NCBI RefSeq assembly: GCF_041734735.1
Contig: NC_134878.1
Location: 40,794,329-40,858,328, forward strand
Reading direction: 5' to 3'
DNA length: 64,000 nt
Origin: Babylonia areolata
Taxonomy: Eukaryota; Mollusca; Gastropoda; Neogastropoda; Buccinidae
The notes beneath the pieces are model-generated. The model made no database searches and was not told where the DNA came from. It saw nothing but the letters and a program-made list of their open reading frames with translations. This document shows, piece after piece, positions 46,331-57,370 of the stretch; positions within the stretch are counted from its first letter, which is position 1, and each line of letters begins with the position of its first letter. The position numbers were made by a program, and so were the translations under genes.

Positions 46331-46416
46331 AGCCACGATAGCGTAATGGGTAAGACAGTTTCTTCTCATCCGAACACGAGGGGTTCGAATCTGGTTAGGA
46401 CTTTTTTTTTTTTTTT
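46331..46416 (+). repeat. tRNA-like sequence (SINE head or decayed tRNA)
   Basis: A box A (TAGCGTAATGG, 46,339-46,349) and a box B (GGTTCGAATCT, 46,382-46,392) lie at normal tRNA spacing, followed by a T-run (46,401-46,416) that would end pol III transcription. The T-stem and acceptor stem do not pair well, so a working tRNA is unlikely. It lies inside the R1 copy, antisense to it. Confidence 0.55.
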
Positions 46417-46503
46417 AACCCGAAGCTTTATAATAACAAATACAGAACACATTTTAACGATTAGATTTTTTTTTTTTTTTTTTAAGTGTATCACAAGTGA
46501 GTC

Positions 46504-47736
46504 TTGAAGGCCTTGCCTCTCTTGTTATGTATTAAACTGCTGGGGAAGGTAAGTAACTGGAATTAAACTTCCTTCCTCACACGCACGAGAAGTTCAACTC
46601 CAAAAATCAAAACTGAACGATTAGTGTGTTGTTTTTTTGGGTTTTCTGCATCAATATAGCAAATTGTCTGCACAGGCTTACTGCTCAGGAAGAGCTCAAT
46701 GACATTATGATGAACTGTGATGGTGATTTCAACCCAGACAATGATGATTTGACTCATCTGATAATTCTTGGGAAAGTGGAGGAGATGAAAATGGCACCAG
46801 TCTGGACAAAGTGGCAGACATCTGAATCAAGAAGATAGCCCACAACCTTCAGCATCAACAGGAGCTGTCATTCTACTATTTCTGTATTTTGATTTAAAGT
46901 TACAAAAGAAATATTGCAACCCTTGTCGACTTCAGCAACTTGTGTCAAAATTATATTTCAGAAGTTGTGTGAAGTTTGGTAGCCATTGGTTGAGTGGTTG
47001 CTATAACACTCTGCCTGAAGTGAAGCAGACCCCCCCCACCCCACCCCCCTGTTGATGCAGCTGGGCCAAAAACATGCCACGCTGGGAGGGCTGCACAGGC
47101 TGCTATATGTCTTTAAAGGGCTGAAATTGTTAAGAAGAAAAAAAATACAGCTCTAAAGATAATAAAGCTGAATCTGAAACTGACAGCAATGTCAGCAGAA
47201 GACGGAAGAACCACAGGACTTGCTGTTCACCAAAAAAATTGGACATGTCTCTTGTCACTCATTATAATGCCTTAAATTCACATAACAGGTTGATTTGTGC
47301 CTGTCAGCAAAGTTTTACTATAGAAAAGAATCTGGTTTCTGAATAACTGTTCAGCTAAGTGGCATAAACAGTGACTAGAATGTTTTTCAATCACCTTATG
47401 AATTAGTACAATTTATTGCTAAATATTTCCCTTCTCTTCACCTCACTCACTTTTCTAATTACTATAAAAAAATCTAGATAGATAGATAGACAGATATTTA
47501 TATCTACATCTACAAATTTTGCTCTTCTCTTGGATGAAGAACTGGCCTTGCTGCTGTCTGATGTAGGGAATACACAGTGTGCAACAGAAACAGATCTTAC
47601 AGGACTAGCAAAGACCTCACCCTAAATATGACCTCTAGACATGGATTATTAACCAAGCAACCCGCCAAAAATGAAAAATAACAAGGTACTACTTGACTCA
47701 CTTTAAGATCTGACTGTACAATGTTTATTCCTTACC
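46504..47736. other. Non-coding stretch, no gene confirmed
   Basis: A frame after an AG acceptor (46,680-46,838; 'LIILGKVEEMKMAPVWTKWQ') ends in a stop with no known family. A C-rich patch lies at 47,027-47,050 and GATA repeats at 47,477-47,495. Nothing else is recognised. Confidence 0.45.
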
Positions 47737-48047
47737 AGCCGCCGTGGCAAAGTGGTTAGCATCGCGGACTGACGGCTGGGAGGACGCAGGTTCGAATCCC
47801 AACGGAGGTGGGTTTTTTCGGCCCATGGCCGGCTCCTACCCAGAGTTGAGTGTGCTGTGGACTTAAATGGGGAGACTGGGACCACACAGTCGAGTGTCAT
47901 CCACTTCAAGGATGTGTCTTCAGGTGTGTTGCTCTAATTACCCGACCAACACAGCAAGTGTCTGTATCTCTCGGGCCTGGTTAACTCACTCGGGACGACA
48001 AGTTTTCTCCCTTGCTTTTCCCCACAGACGGCCCATTTGTAAGGGTT
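47737..48047 (+). mobile_element. tRNA-derived SINE
   Basis: The head carries box A TGGCAAAGTGG (47,745-47,755) and box B GGTTCGAATCC (47,789-47,799) with 33 bases between them. A non-tRNA body of about 200 bp follows (for example 'gagtgtcatccacttcaagg' and 'gtgttgctctaattacccga'), then an A-rich tail near 48,047. Such SINEs are moved by a partner LINE. The family name cannot be given from this window. Confidence 0.75.
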
Positions 48048-48168
48048 TGGAAAAAAATTACAAAAAATACAAAATACTGTGTAAGAAAATGAAACTTTCA
48101 GAACTGGTTTATTATGTGTTGAGCTATTACATATAAAAAAAATCAAATTTCTCATCTTATTTTTACAG

Positions 48169-48416
48169 TTTTGCCATATGTAGAAAATACTGCCAATTTT
48201 TCACCCCGAATCACCATACNNNNNNNNNNNNNNNNNNNNNNNNNNNNNNNNNNNNNNNNNNNNNNNNNNNNNNNNNNNNNNNNNNNNNNNNNNNNNNNNN
48301 NNNNNNNNNNNNNNNNNNNATGTTGAACGAACAACATTCTCATACCATGACGACGCGTCTCTCTCCAATGATGCCGCGTTGGGGTGGGAATATTTGGATA
48401 CTTTCGTACCAGAAGA
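48169..48416 (+). CDS. Unidentified host gene (plus strand), exon interrupted by the assembly gap
   Basis: A strong acceptor (CATCTTATTTTTACAG) opens the sequence at 48,169; a frame there reads LPYVENTANFSPRITI up to the gap. After the gap (48,320) the frame that joins the next exon reads 'TRLSPMMPRWGGNIWILSYQ' and ends at donor AAGA|GTGAAA. Its last base plus GA from the next exon makes an Arg codon. Because the gap size is unknown, the two halves may not be one exon. The protein family is not recognised. Confidence 0.45.
48220..48319. other. Assembly gap (100 N)
   Basis: Exactly 100 N, the customary placeholder for a gap of unknown length. It falls within a candidate coding exon. Confidence 0.99.
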
Positions 48417-48531
48417 GTGAAACTTACAAGGGAAATGACTCGGCCTACCATTTTATGAAAATGGCTGGCTATCTGCTCCTGATGACAATATTATTCTGCC
48501 TTTTTCATTTTTGCATTGATAACAGTTTCAG

Positions 48532-48648
48532 GAACTGAAAAATACAAAATAATAGTGGATCCACTTCAACAGAGCAATATGCTCTCTCTTTTGCAAAGAC
48601 GTGAGACAGGATTATATCCGCCAGCAAAATTGTACGATGCTGTGAAAG
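48532..48648 (+). CDS. Unidentified host gene (plus strand), penultimate exon
   Basis: A 117-base exon lies between acceptor AACAGTTTCAG and donor G|GTTAGTAG. Only one frame is open: TEKYKIIVDPLQQSNMLSLL then QRRETGLYPPAKLYDAVK, 38 codons, starting with two bases and ending with one base of split codons. Both neighbours fit those phases. That makes a chance exon unlikely. The sequence is not one I can assign to a family. Confidence 0.6.
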
Positions 48649-49336
48649 GTTAGTAGAAGTTGGCAGCGATGAACTTGGATTGTGCGTTGTTAGGTTTGGT
48701 CCAAAAGAAATTAGACCAGAAAATCAAGCTTGGCAGTTAACCAGTGTTGTCAACGATTTTTTTCTTTTTCATTTTTCGTTTTGATTTTATTATTAAAATT
48801 GTAACCATATTTGATCTACAGCCAGCTTGTGGCAGCTCAGCGACTTTAGACCTTCACTTCAGTCAACAAAAAAAAAAAATCTACATATATATTAGATCTA
48901 TATATTTGTTTATGCGTCTTTGGTTTGCTTTTCTCTGTATAAATAGTGGATTCTGTCGTATTTTATGTCAACACCAACCAATGATGATAATGGCCGATAG
49001 GAAAAACAGTCCCATAAGGCTGGGGGAAGGAGACCCAACTTCTCACTGACACCACAGACAGGTTAACAAGATGGACAGCAATAAGGGCAGCAATAAGCTT
49101 AATGCCTTTTAAAAAAAAAATATTTTTTTTTTAGAGGGTTTGGGATGTGAAGAGGTGGGATGATGCATTGTAGTAGAAGTCAGATAGCATCATCTTGTTT
49201 ATAACAGATTTTTGTTAAAAAAAAAAATGTATGATGACCTGATGACTCAAGTTAGTTATTTTACTTATTTTATATTATTATTATTACCTCAATTTTAATG
49301 GAAACTGTTTTTCTCACTGTCTCTGTTTTGTTATAG

Positions 49337-49419
49337 AATACTGGAAACACAGAGCTGAATCAAGGGTGCTTGAACTGCATCACCCTGTAACAAATATGCA
49401 GAATATATTCATAATGTGA
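49337..49419 (+). CDS. Unidentified host gene (plus strand), last exon
   Basis: After the acceptor CTGTTTTGTTATAG, two bases complete a Glu codon begun in the previous exon. The frame then reads YWKHRAESRVLELHHPVTNM QNIFIM and stops at TGA (49,417-49,419). The short C-terminal tail is basic then hydrophobic. Continuity with the exon at 48,532-48,648 gives 'AKLYDAVKEYWKHRAE'. Function unknown. Confidence 0.6.
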
Positions 49420-51452
49420 TGGTGTGTTTTGTCTCACACTATAGTATACATTAATCATTTGGTAAATGAATTGAAGCTATTTTGGTAGAAAATAGATTTG
49501 CTGCTATTTATTATTTGCTACTTTTTTTTCATGAATGGCGGCAAATTCTGAGACATGCTCATGCCATGGGTACTCACTTTCAGACTTTGCAGGTCTCTTT
49601 CAGGTGGTAAATGCGCTCAACACAATACTTACCTGTGTGTTTCTCTTGTAATACAAACCACCCACATGTGTTGAGCAACAGTTTGTGAATGGAACCTATA
49701 AGTTAACAAATCAGTGGCTTAGGAACTTCACAGATCTTCATTTTTCATAATCACTTTCGTGTCCTGTTCTGTCATCTGCATTGCATCCCATACCTGCACC
49801 ATGATAACATATGGGATGACCCATGCACTGTACTAAATCATTGCTTATCATTCCATCTTTGGTTTTTGTTTGTTTGTTTGTTTGTAAATCTGACGAAGGT
49901 TTGAGCGAGTGATGCTTCTATCTCAGATTTATTCTGTGACTGCTAACATCCTTTCCAAGCGAACACACATGTATAAAAAACACGGACACCACAACGCCAC
50001 AGATTTCAGCGCACACACAGAGGCACATTCCATCAGTGTTAGCCAACACACACCAGATAGCAGGATGGATATGAACATATCAGCATTTCAATGCAAGTTG
50101 TCTCCGCCCCATACAACCGTCACACAACGAATCCGGCTTCATCAGACATGCTCACAACTGGTGTTTATCGTCAACATTTTCTGTGCCTTTTTCCCCTTGC
50201 AAGAATTAATAGGCATGCCAATTGTTTTCTAATCAATTTTTGTAGCATGTGTATGCCTGTTTAAACAATTTCAAGAGAAAAGTACTTTATTTAATAGTCT
50301 GCAGATTTGCTTCTTGCATTCAGCAGTTTTGGCTCTGCTGTCGTGTCCGTGGTGACACAAAAGTAAGAAAACATGAAGTGCATAACGACAGTAGACAACA
50401 AATCTACATTCACATAGATGACAGAATCTCCAGTGTTTGACGTAATTCAGTATTGGATCTGTATTTCACCATGTAAAAGTAGTTTACTGTTCAGTGCTGT
50501 GCATTTCTTGGACACCAAAGTTCTCTGGAATTTGTGTCTTGTGTTACACACAAGAGTGAAATGTTGCCATCTTATCTTTCATGGTATCTTTCTGCATTTC
50601 ATTTGTGTAGAAAAAACGATGTCATTGAAGTTACATTTTGAAGTACCATTGATCCTACTAAGCACAGCATAGCGTCATTAGACAAATGTATGTTTTCCGG
50701 ATTTTTAGTTTTCTGGTCCTGATTAATCATAATGCATGTCAACATAGAGAGTTCCCCCACCTTCCGTGCTTGGGGTGAGTTTTGTCAAGGTCTTTAGTGT
50801 CAGCAGACTCATGGGGGACTTGTTGGAGGGACATGGTGGCGGTCTCCACTCTGGGGGGAGACACTCACTCAGTCTGGCTCCACAACAAAGCCATTAATTG
50901 TCATCAGTAGGGGGCTTAGAGCAGTGTCTTAAATAGGTTAAATCATAACAGGCACTACCAAACACCACCAAAGTCACTCAGCAGCAGTGCAGGATCTCCT
51001 TCGGTGTGTGGACTCCTAGGGAGTTAGCATTGATTGTTCCTGTGGACTGCCGGTGCTGGGACTGTGACAGACGAACCTGGGTGTAGCCATGTAATGGGAC
51101 TCAGAAATAGCAGTGTGGGAGTAATGCCAATGAAACAGTGCAGATGTTGGGGCAGCAAAAACAGCAACAAATTTAACAAAACTCAAAACTGTGATTGTGC
51201 ATGTGTCACCCTGTGTGTGTGTGTGTGTGTGTGTGTGTGAGAGGGCTATGTGCAGATTTACATGCAGTAAATCTGAATGCAATTCATCTACATTTTTGTT
51301 TTTGTTGTTGTTGTTTTTTTGCTTTTTTTTTATTAATGAAGAATTTTTTTTCTCGATTATGAATATTATTGTAATTGTCATTGCCCTAAGTCATTATTTC
51401 AGAGTATACATACATGTACACATCTCTCTCTCTCTCTCATCTCTCTCTCTCG

Positions 51453-51511
<59 letters not shown>

Positions 51512-52231
51512 ATTTCTCTCTGTCCCTCATCTGTGTATATGTGACCGTGTGCGTGCATGCACACATGAAATGCATGTTTTACAAATGCATGTATTATTTC
51601 ACTCACACATGACATGATATCATTGAACCAAAGTAAGTGAAGGTGATGAAGCAGATAAATCCACTTCTACTTGTTAGTCAGGACTGAGATCAAGAAAACC
51701 TTTTTGGCAGTTCTGTCAAAGAAGAAACTGCAGCTGAAGTCAGTAAAGAGTACTGAAAGAGAATTAAGCGAAATCCTGAACTTTCCAAGGCATACACAGT
51801 GCATGAAAATATTCAAATCTAAGAATACATGAAAAACATGTCAGAAGAAAAAAAAAGGATGAGTAATGCGAGAAGTCAAAACAGCTTGTACATGCAAAAA
51901 TACTGGGCCAGGAGTTTAGAAGGAGAAAATAGTGCTCCCCAAATGACCAACTGATGAGGGAGAAGAAGGCAAAAATAGATAATTATTGACAGGTTCCCTG
52001 GTGCATTGAGGATGTATGTTCTGATCTATTCACTGATGAAGCAGGTCAAGAGAACATTTCACACCATTCCAGATGGAGATGACCTTGGATGGGTGCCATA
52101 CAGCAGCATTACACATGATGATGACCTGCCTGTCAGCTCCCTTGGTCAACATTTTTCTCTCCTCAAAATTTTGGAGTAATGAGGCTGCTACATTGAAGTT
52201 ATACAATCAAGTTTGATTTTTTTTTTTTTTT
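49420..52231. other. 3' UTR and non-coding sequence with microsatellites
   Basis: The left part follows the stop of the plus-strand gene and is probably its 3' UTR. No clear poly(A) hexamer could be fixed. A 107-codon frame at 49,909-50,232 has no recognisable domain. A GC-richer segment at about 50,740-51,160 looks like a dispersed repeat but has no second copy here. A TG run (51,211-51,239) and a TC run (51,423-51,509) follow. Confidence 0.45.
51423..51509 (+). repeat. (TC)n microsatellite
   Basis: About 40 TC units with a few interruptions. Confidence 0.95.
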
Positions 52232-52307
52232 AAATTGAATAGTTTCCTATTTTTATGCCTAATTTGGTGTCAACTGACAAAAGTAGAGAAAATGTCAATG
52301 TAACTAC

Positions 52308-52344
<37 letters not shown>

Positions 52345-52399
52345 ACCGAACACCGGGTTAAAACATAGACTCACATTGTTTATACCCAGTGGTCAAAAA
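52232..52399 (+). repeat. R1 repeat, 3' tail (copy D)
   Basis: Has the R1 tail order: 'cctatttttatgcctaattt', GGTGTCAACTGACAAA, a CA microsatellite, CCGAACACCGGGTTAAAAC and a mutated GACTCAC hairpin, ending 'gtcaaaaa'. It is 5'-truncated. It lies head-to-tail just upstream of copy B. Confidence 0.75.
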
Positions 52400-52754
52400 T
52401 CCTATTTAAAAAAAACAAAACAAAAAACAACAAACCTTCATTCCCACATCCACCATCACATTTATTCTTCTTTATTTATTTTTTTTTTCCCGAAAGCCCC
52501 AGCTGTGTCTGGTGCACGTGAGAGGGTAGAAAAGAGTGAAATCTAAACAGATGCTGTTCTGGAGATACTGTTCAGTGTTTTTTTGCCTCTTGGAGGCACT
52601 TCTTTGCTATTTTGTTCATGTTTGTTAAAAAGGATATTTCCTGGCAGTTATTCATTTGCCTGAAATATCACTATTAAACAATAGGCGAGCACATCTTGTG
52701 TGCGCGTGTGCGTCATCTCACACACATCACCCCTACACACACACACAACACATA

Positions 52755-54262
52755 AATCAATTGCGCTATCCAAAGTGAAAACGCTGTTTAAAATCCTATT
52801 ATTTCATGGTATAATCTTGGCATTACTCAAAAAATCTTAAGGACGCAAATAAACAAATTCTTAACTCAAATCCGCGTAACAGGAGACGGGCTTATCGAAA
52901 GCAATCCACACTGCCAAACAGTTAGACATTTTCTCTACAGATCAGATACGATGTACAAGTTTATGTTACAACCGCACGGGAATGTAGTACCGCGGACGTC
53001 GATCGATTCACACTCTCTCTCTTTATGTTCATCATCTAGTATTACAAGTCAAAAGCGGTTCTATAATACATAATTTATAGTCTACATTTAGATAAACTAA
53101 AAACATGTAGTCAGCAAGTACAAGTACTTCTATACGTCGCATGAAAGTGATAAATGCAAGTAATTTTGAGATAATCAAGACTGCAAATTTATTTTCCGTC
53201 TTTCCATCAATTCCACGGGTCTTAACCCGCATGGTTTCACAATCTTTCTTTTCTGTGAATTCGACTCTCTCTGTGGATCATTTTTATGGCAAGTTTTGGG
53301 GCAATAATCCAGAGTATGCAATGATATGAAGGCGTTCACAAATCTTCTCTGAATAAATCTTTAACGGGTCATCCTTCTCCTCTCAACTTTCAATCACATG
53401 TTACACAGATGTGTTCTGCCAATTGCAATTATAGCATTTGAAGGCAGATCATCAACTTGAAAACGAACACATAGGCGTCATTCGTGTTCGGCGCAGAAAT
53501 ATGAGCACCCGCTTTGAATGTATATTAATATGTGTATGCAATCCGAATTTTGAGCCCCCAATGGACCTTCAGGTCTCTAGCCAATCACGACTATAAAAGT
53601 CCCCACTCTCGTGATGCGAATTTACGATATTTTCCGAAAGAAGACCACTTTAAGCTGCGATATGAGAACATAGATTAAAGCCGTACAATGACAGTAAAAC
53701 AACAACAAGCTTTTCTTATGTATTGAGTAAATAAATTCTTCTCAAAATGTATCCCTTAAGCTGAGACAAATGACATCAGTTACAGCAATTAAGATCCCCT
53801 AGCGCTTACAGATTAATCCTCCCTTTTCTTACATATCTGACACCAACGTTTCCAAAATAAATTAACTTCCCAGCAGCATTAGCAAAGAAGTTCCTGTCTA
53901 TGACAACAAAAAATGCGATATAATGACTAAGACTCATGTTGTTGTCGATCAGAAATCACTCAATCAAAGTGCCAAGTTTAAGACATTATTAAAAAAAAAA
54001 AAAAAAAAAAATCCGACACGATCTCAAATATCCAGTTTGCTAAATTTGCGGACTTCACACACTTCAAAAAAAATTTTTTGTGCCCAATCCCATAGGAGTG
54101 CAATATTGTTTTAACAAGATGACTGGAAAGAAGAACTGAATTTTTCCTATTTTTATGCCTTAATTTGGTTTCAACTGACAAACGTATTTGCAGAGAAAAT
54201 TGTCAGTGTTAAAGTATACCACGGACCACAAAGACACACACACACACACACCACACATATAT
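52755..54262 (+). repeat. R1 repeat (copy B), about 1.5 kb
   Basis: It aligns, inverted, with copy A from about 46,290 down to 41,775 across the LINE insertion and on to 40,900. Shared blocks include 'tactacattcccg', 'gcgttcacaaatctt', GAATGTGTAT-like text and 'gcaatattgttttaacaagatgactggaa' in two parts. It lacks the terminal CCGAACACCGGG block and hairpin: the DIRS element begins right after its CA run. Confidence 0.75.
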
Positions 54263-54268
54263 CTATAT

Positions 54269-54444
54269 TTTTGGTGTCATATACTGATACCATGTCAAAC
54301 TGATGCAAACTAGGCCTATCGGTTTGCTCTGCTTGCGCCAAATTTCACGCAGCTAACAGTGAAAAGATGAGCCGTCTTGCCCGGTCCGCTCTTAGCCATC
54401 AAAACGCCTCTAAAAGCTATAAGCGCTGAATCATTCCTTTGGCC
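54269..54444. repeat. DIRS copy 2 left inverted terminal repeat
   Basis: Starts TTTTGGTGTCATATACTG and matches the inverse of 60,389-60,549 over about 160 bases with scattered differences. Confidence 0.88.
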
Positions 54445-55812
54445 AAGGCTCTCCCACGCCATCTTGTCAGGTTTACGCTCTGTCTCGTCTTATAGCTTTT
54501 TTTGGCTATTAAAGCGTATTCATTTGGCCTTATTTTGCTGCAATAGCGGCTTGTCTGTACATTGCTATCCCTCTCTTCTGTCTACTCGATTTCGAACTCG
54601 ACCCCCCCTCTCTCGTTTTTTTTCTCTGGCCCCTCTAATAGCTACTGTCCTTTCTATTCTCTGTTGGGACGGTCCGAGATCTTTCGCTGGGGCCTAAGCA
54701 CGGCTGTAACCATGCCGTGTAATGCCTCATGAAAGAGCAGGGATCATATGCTGGGATTAGAGACTCCGAGCAAGAAGACTCTCCAAGCCTGAGCTCATGG
54801 GATTCCTCCTGGATAATCGGACTGCGGTGATGCGTCTTTAAGACGCACTGACGCAAGAGGCGACTTTCTGCTACCCATAGCGGTTTTTTTTTTAAGAACA
54901 GTCATGAAGATGACCAGGGGGGACAAGTGGGTTACAACGCGAGCGTAGCCCATCCGAGGTGTCCCAGAGCGCAAGACACACGGCGGCAGAAGGGGGAGTG
55001 GCAAGTCCTCTCTTGGCGTGGGGACTCGCAGCTACTGAACTCACCAAAGGCGAGGCGCCAGCACCCGCATCCTGTCATACCCCCGGGTCCACCACTCGAG
55101 AAGATCGGCCCACCTCCCCTCTCTAGCTCGACCCCACCTCCCCCCCAACACCTTTCAGCGGTGGAGAAAAACTCTTGGTCCAGGTATGACTCTCTACTTT
55201 GCTCACCCCAAGGGAGTCCAAAGAGCTAACCCCATCCTCCCCCTGGTAGGAGCTTCAGGCAGCAAGCGCTGGCAACCTGCTCCAGTCAGCATCACTCTGA
55301 CTCATCCCAGACCGGTCTCTACAACTATTATACCATCTAGATCCACTGCTAGGGGAGGCCGTCACTGTCAAGGTGGTCTCGGGCAGTCAGCCCCGCTCGT
55401 CTTCGGCGTGGGGACTTCGACAACCAAGTCGACACCGACCTCCCACTCCCCACTTGGCCAGGGTTTCTTTCCTGCCACTAGGAGGTCAAAGGCGCCAGTG
55501 ACCCTTGGGGTTCACCGCGGAGGATTCAACACACCCAACACAGGATGGCTGGTGCCCACGGGTGGTTACCCCCCCCCATTCTACCTGTACTGGGGCGCAC
55601 CTGTGGTGCACGCTGGGGTTGCCCGGGAGTACCATGGCCAACCCCATGTCCCTCCCACCGGGACCCAACCCAGCACATTCTCACCGGGAGATACACACAG
55701 CCCTTGACCAAGTGGGGATCGACTTCCTGTCGGTCTGGTCAAGCTCCCTCGACCACTTATTGCCACTCTGTCCACAAATCGGGTCCTCTCGTCATACCCA
55801 CAGGTTACCTCC

Positions 55813-57309
55813 ATGTCACAACAGCCTCCTTGTCAGGGCCGACGGCTGCTGAGGGGCCCCCGTCGGCCCGGGGGGAGCCTGCAGTTCCCACCTACCCAGC
55901 CCTCAGTCCTACAGGGAGATGAGTGGGTGTTTGTCCCCTCACAGCACTCGTGGGTCCCTCTGGCGTCCAGGGACGCCCTCTCTGAGAAGGTGTGGCACCC
56001 ACCATCCCAAGCATGGTTGGACCTACGGTCCACACGCTCCCCACCCGCTTCAGGTGTCAAGGACATAACAGCTGCGGCCAGGGTCTCTGCTCGGGATCGT
56101 CCCAGCTCATCCCGCTGGGCTGATCACAGCTCACAGGACGCCCCAGTGGGTACATCCACTTGGGATGGCACCCAGCAGGAGATGGACTGTGAACAAGAGT
56201 GGGAGCCCCTGTCTTCAGATGAGGACGAACAAGCGGATGAGCACCCTTCACCCCCATCCCAGGGGGACAGTTTGAGCCCACGCCTCCCTAGGGACCAGCC
56301 TGAACCAAACTCGGACTTTGCCGAGCTCGAACTGACCCTCCCCAATAGGGTCATGCATGCCGAATCAGTCCCTCAGGCAACTTTGTTACCCTTAACCCTC
56401 CTTCGGCCATGTGACTCTAACTCCAGAACCACAAGGCGACTGCCAGAAATGGCTCAGGAATGGCTTAATAAGCCAGCCCGCTCTGTCAGGGGTGCTGCTT
56501 CCATCCCTCCTCCAGGCAGGGAGTCCCTCTCTGCCCCGGGTGCTTTTTCCCCGGGCAAGTTCCTTAAAGATTCCTCCAAGGGAGGGGTGTGGGCCTGGTA
56601 CACACAGGACCACCCTGCCTACAGGGAAGCAGAGCCCTCCGCACAGGACAGGATGTTGGTCTCACAGCGCACCACCTTCCCCACCTCAGCTACTCTTTCC
56701 TTTAAAACATTAGCAGAGTGGGACAAATTGGCCCGCCGCTGCCTCCTCAAGGTTTCCACGGCTTATACCTTCTTTGATGCGTTCCTCCACAGGGCCAATG
56801 AGCTGTGGGAACAACGTCCGGTTAATCAGGACACGAGGTCTCCTTCCTCTGTCCCGCCTGGCCTCTTCACCAACCCGAGGTTAAACACTTTTGGCAGTAG
56901 GGTAGCTTCTGGTCTCACAGCAGCTGCAGACGCAGCTACCAGCCTTCACTTCAATACTGTGCTAGCGCGGCGTTATGCCATTCTCCGCCTCTCTAACATT
57001 CCAGTAGAGGAGAGGGCTGCCCTGAGTTCCATCCCAGCACAGCAGCACTCCCTCTTCGGCCAGTATGCGCCCCATTTTGTCAGCCACAGGGCAGAGACAA
57101 ACAGGGAGGTGGCCTCATATTTAGCCCACACCTCCCAGGGGCGCCAGGGTTCTATGCCACTGAAGAGACCCGCCACCAGGGCACCTCCATATACCACGCC
57201 ACCTAAGTCAAAGTGGCGTGCGCAGAATCAGCGGCAGAGGAACAAACCACCTCATGTCCGTCCAAGCCGACCGACCATGCCCAAGGCCAGAAGGCAGCAC
57301 CCCCAATGA
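55813..57309 (+). pseudogene. DIRS copy 2 Gag-like region
   Basis: A long frame (498 codons) rich in Ser, Pro and charged residues, with a more ordered second half (TLSFKTLAEWDKLARRC; 'TAADAATSLHFNTVLARR'). A related frame occupies 23,967-25,049 (minus) in copy 1. Its position before the RT fits a DIRS Gag. The true start is not clear. Confidence 0.7.
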
Positions 57310-57370
57310 CTGGGCCCCGATTCAGCACCGCCAGTCGTTCAGCCCCTCCAGGTAGGAAACTTGTCCCGGC

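Larger units (their letters stand above)
40792..46503 (-). mobile_element. R1 repeat (copy A), split by a LINE
   Basis: The longest copy of the R1 family, in minus orientation, is seen in two parts (40,792-41,903 and about 45,974-46,503, roughly 1.64 kb together). Its ends are inverted: left GACTCACTTGTGTAAAC, right GTATCACAAGTGAGTC. Next to the left end is the perfect stem GACTCACTT / AAGTGAGTC around 'gtgtaaaca'. The interior is non-coding with a TG microsatellite (about 40,845-40,900). Alignment with 52,755-54,262 runs across the LINE insertion, which shows the two parts are one element. It looks like a non-autonomous DNA transposon; the superfamily is unknown. Confidence 0.75.

Noticed and set aside
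46331-46400. Functional tRNA gene
   Set aside because: Boxes A and B are good but the T-arm and acceptor stem do not pair properly. Treated as SINE-like.
46680-46838. Terminal exon of the plus-strand host gene
   Set aside because: It has an acceptor but ends in its own stop upstream of the better supported exons, and has no known motif.
49909-50232. 107-codon open frame after the plus-strand gene
   Set aside because: His/Thr-rich with no domain; lies in a likely 3' UTR or intergenic DNA.
50740-51160. GC-richer dispersed repeat
   Set aside because: Composition suggests a repeat, but no second copy is in the window, so it cannot be supported from this sequence alone.
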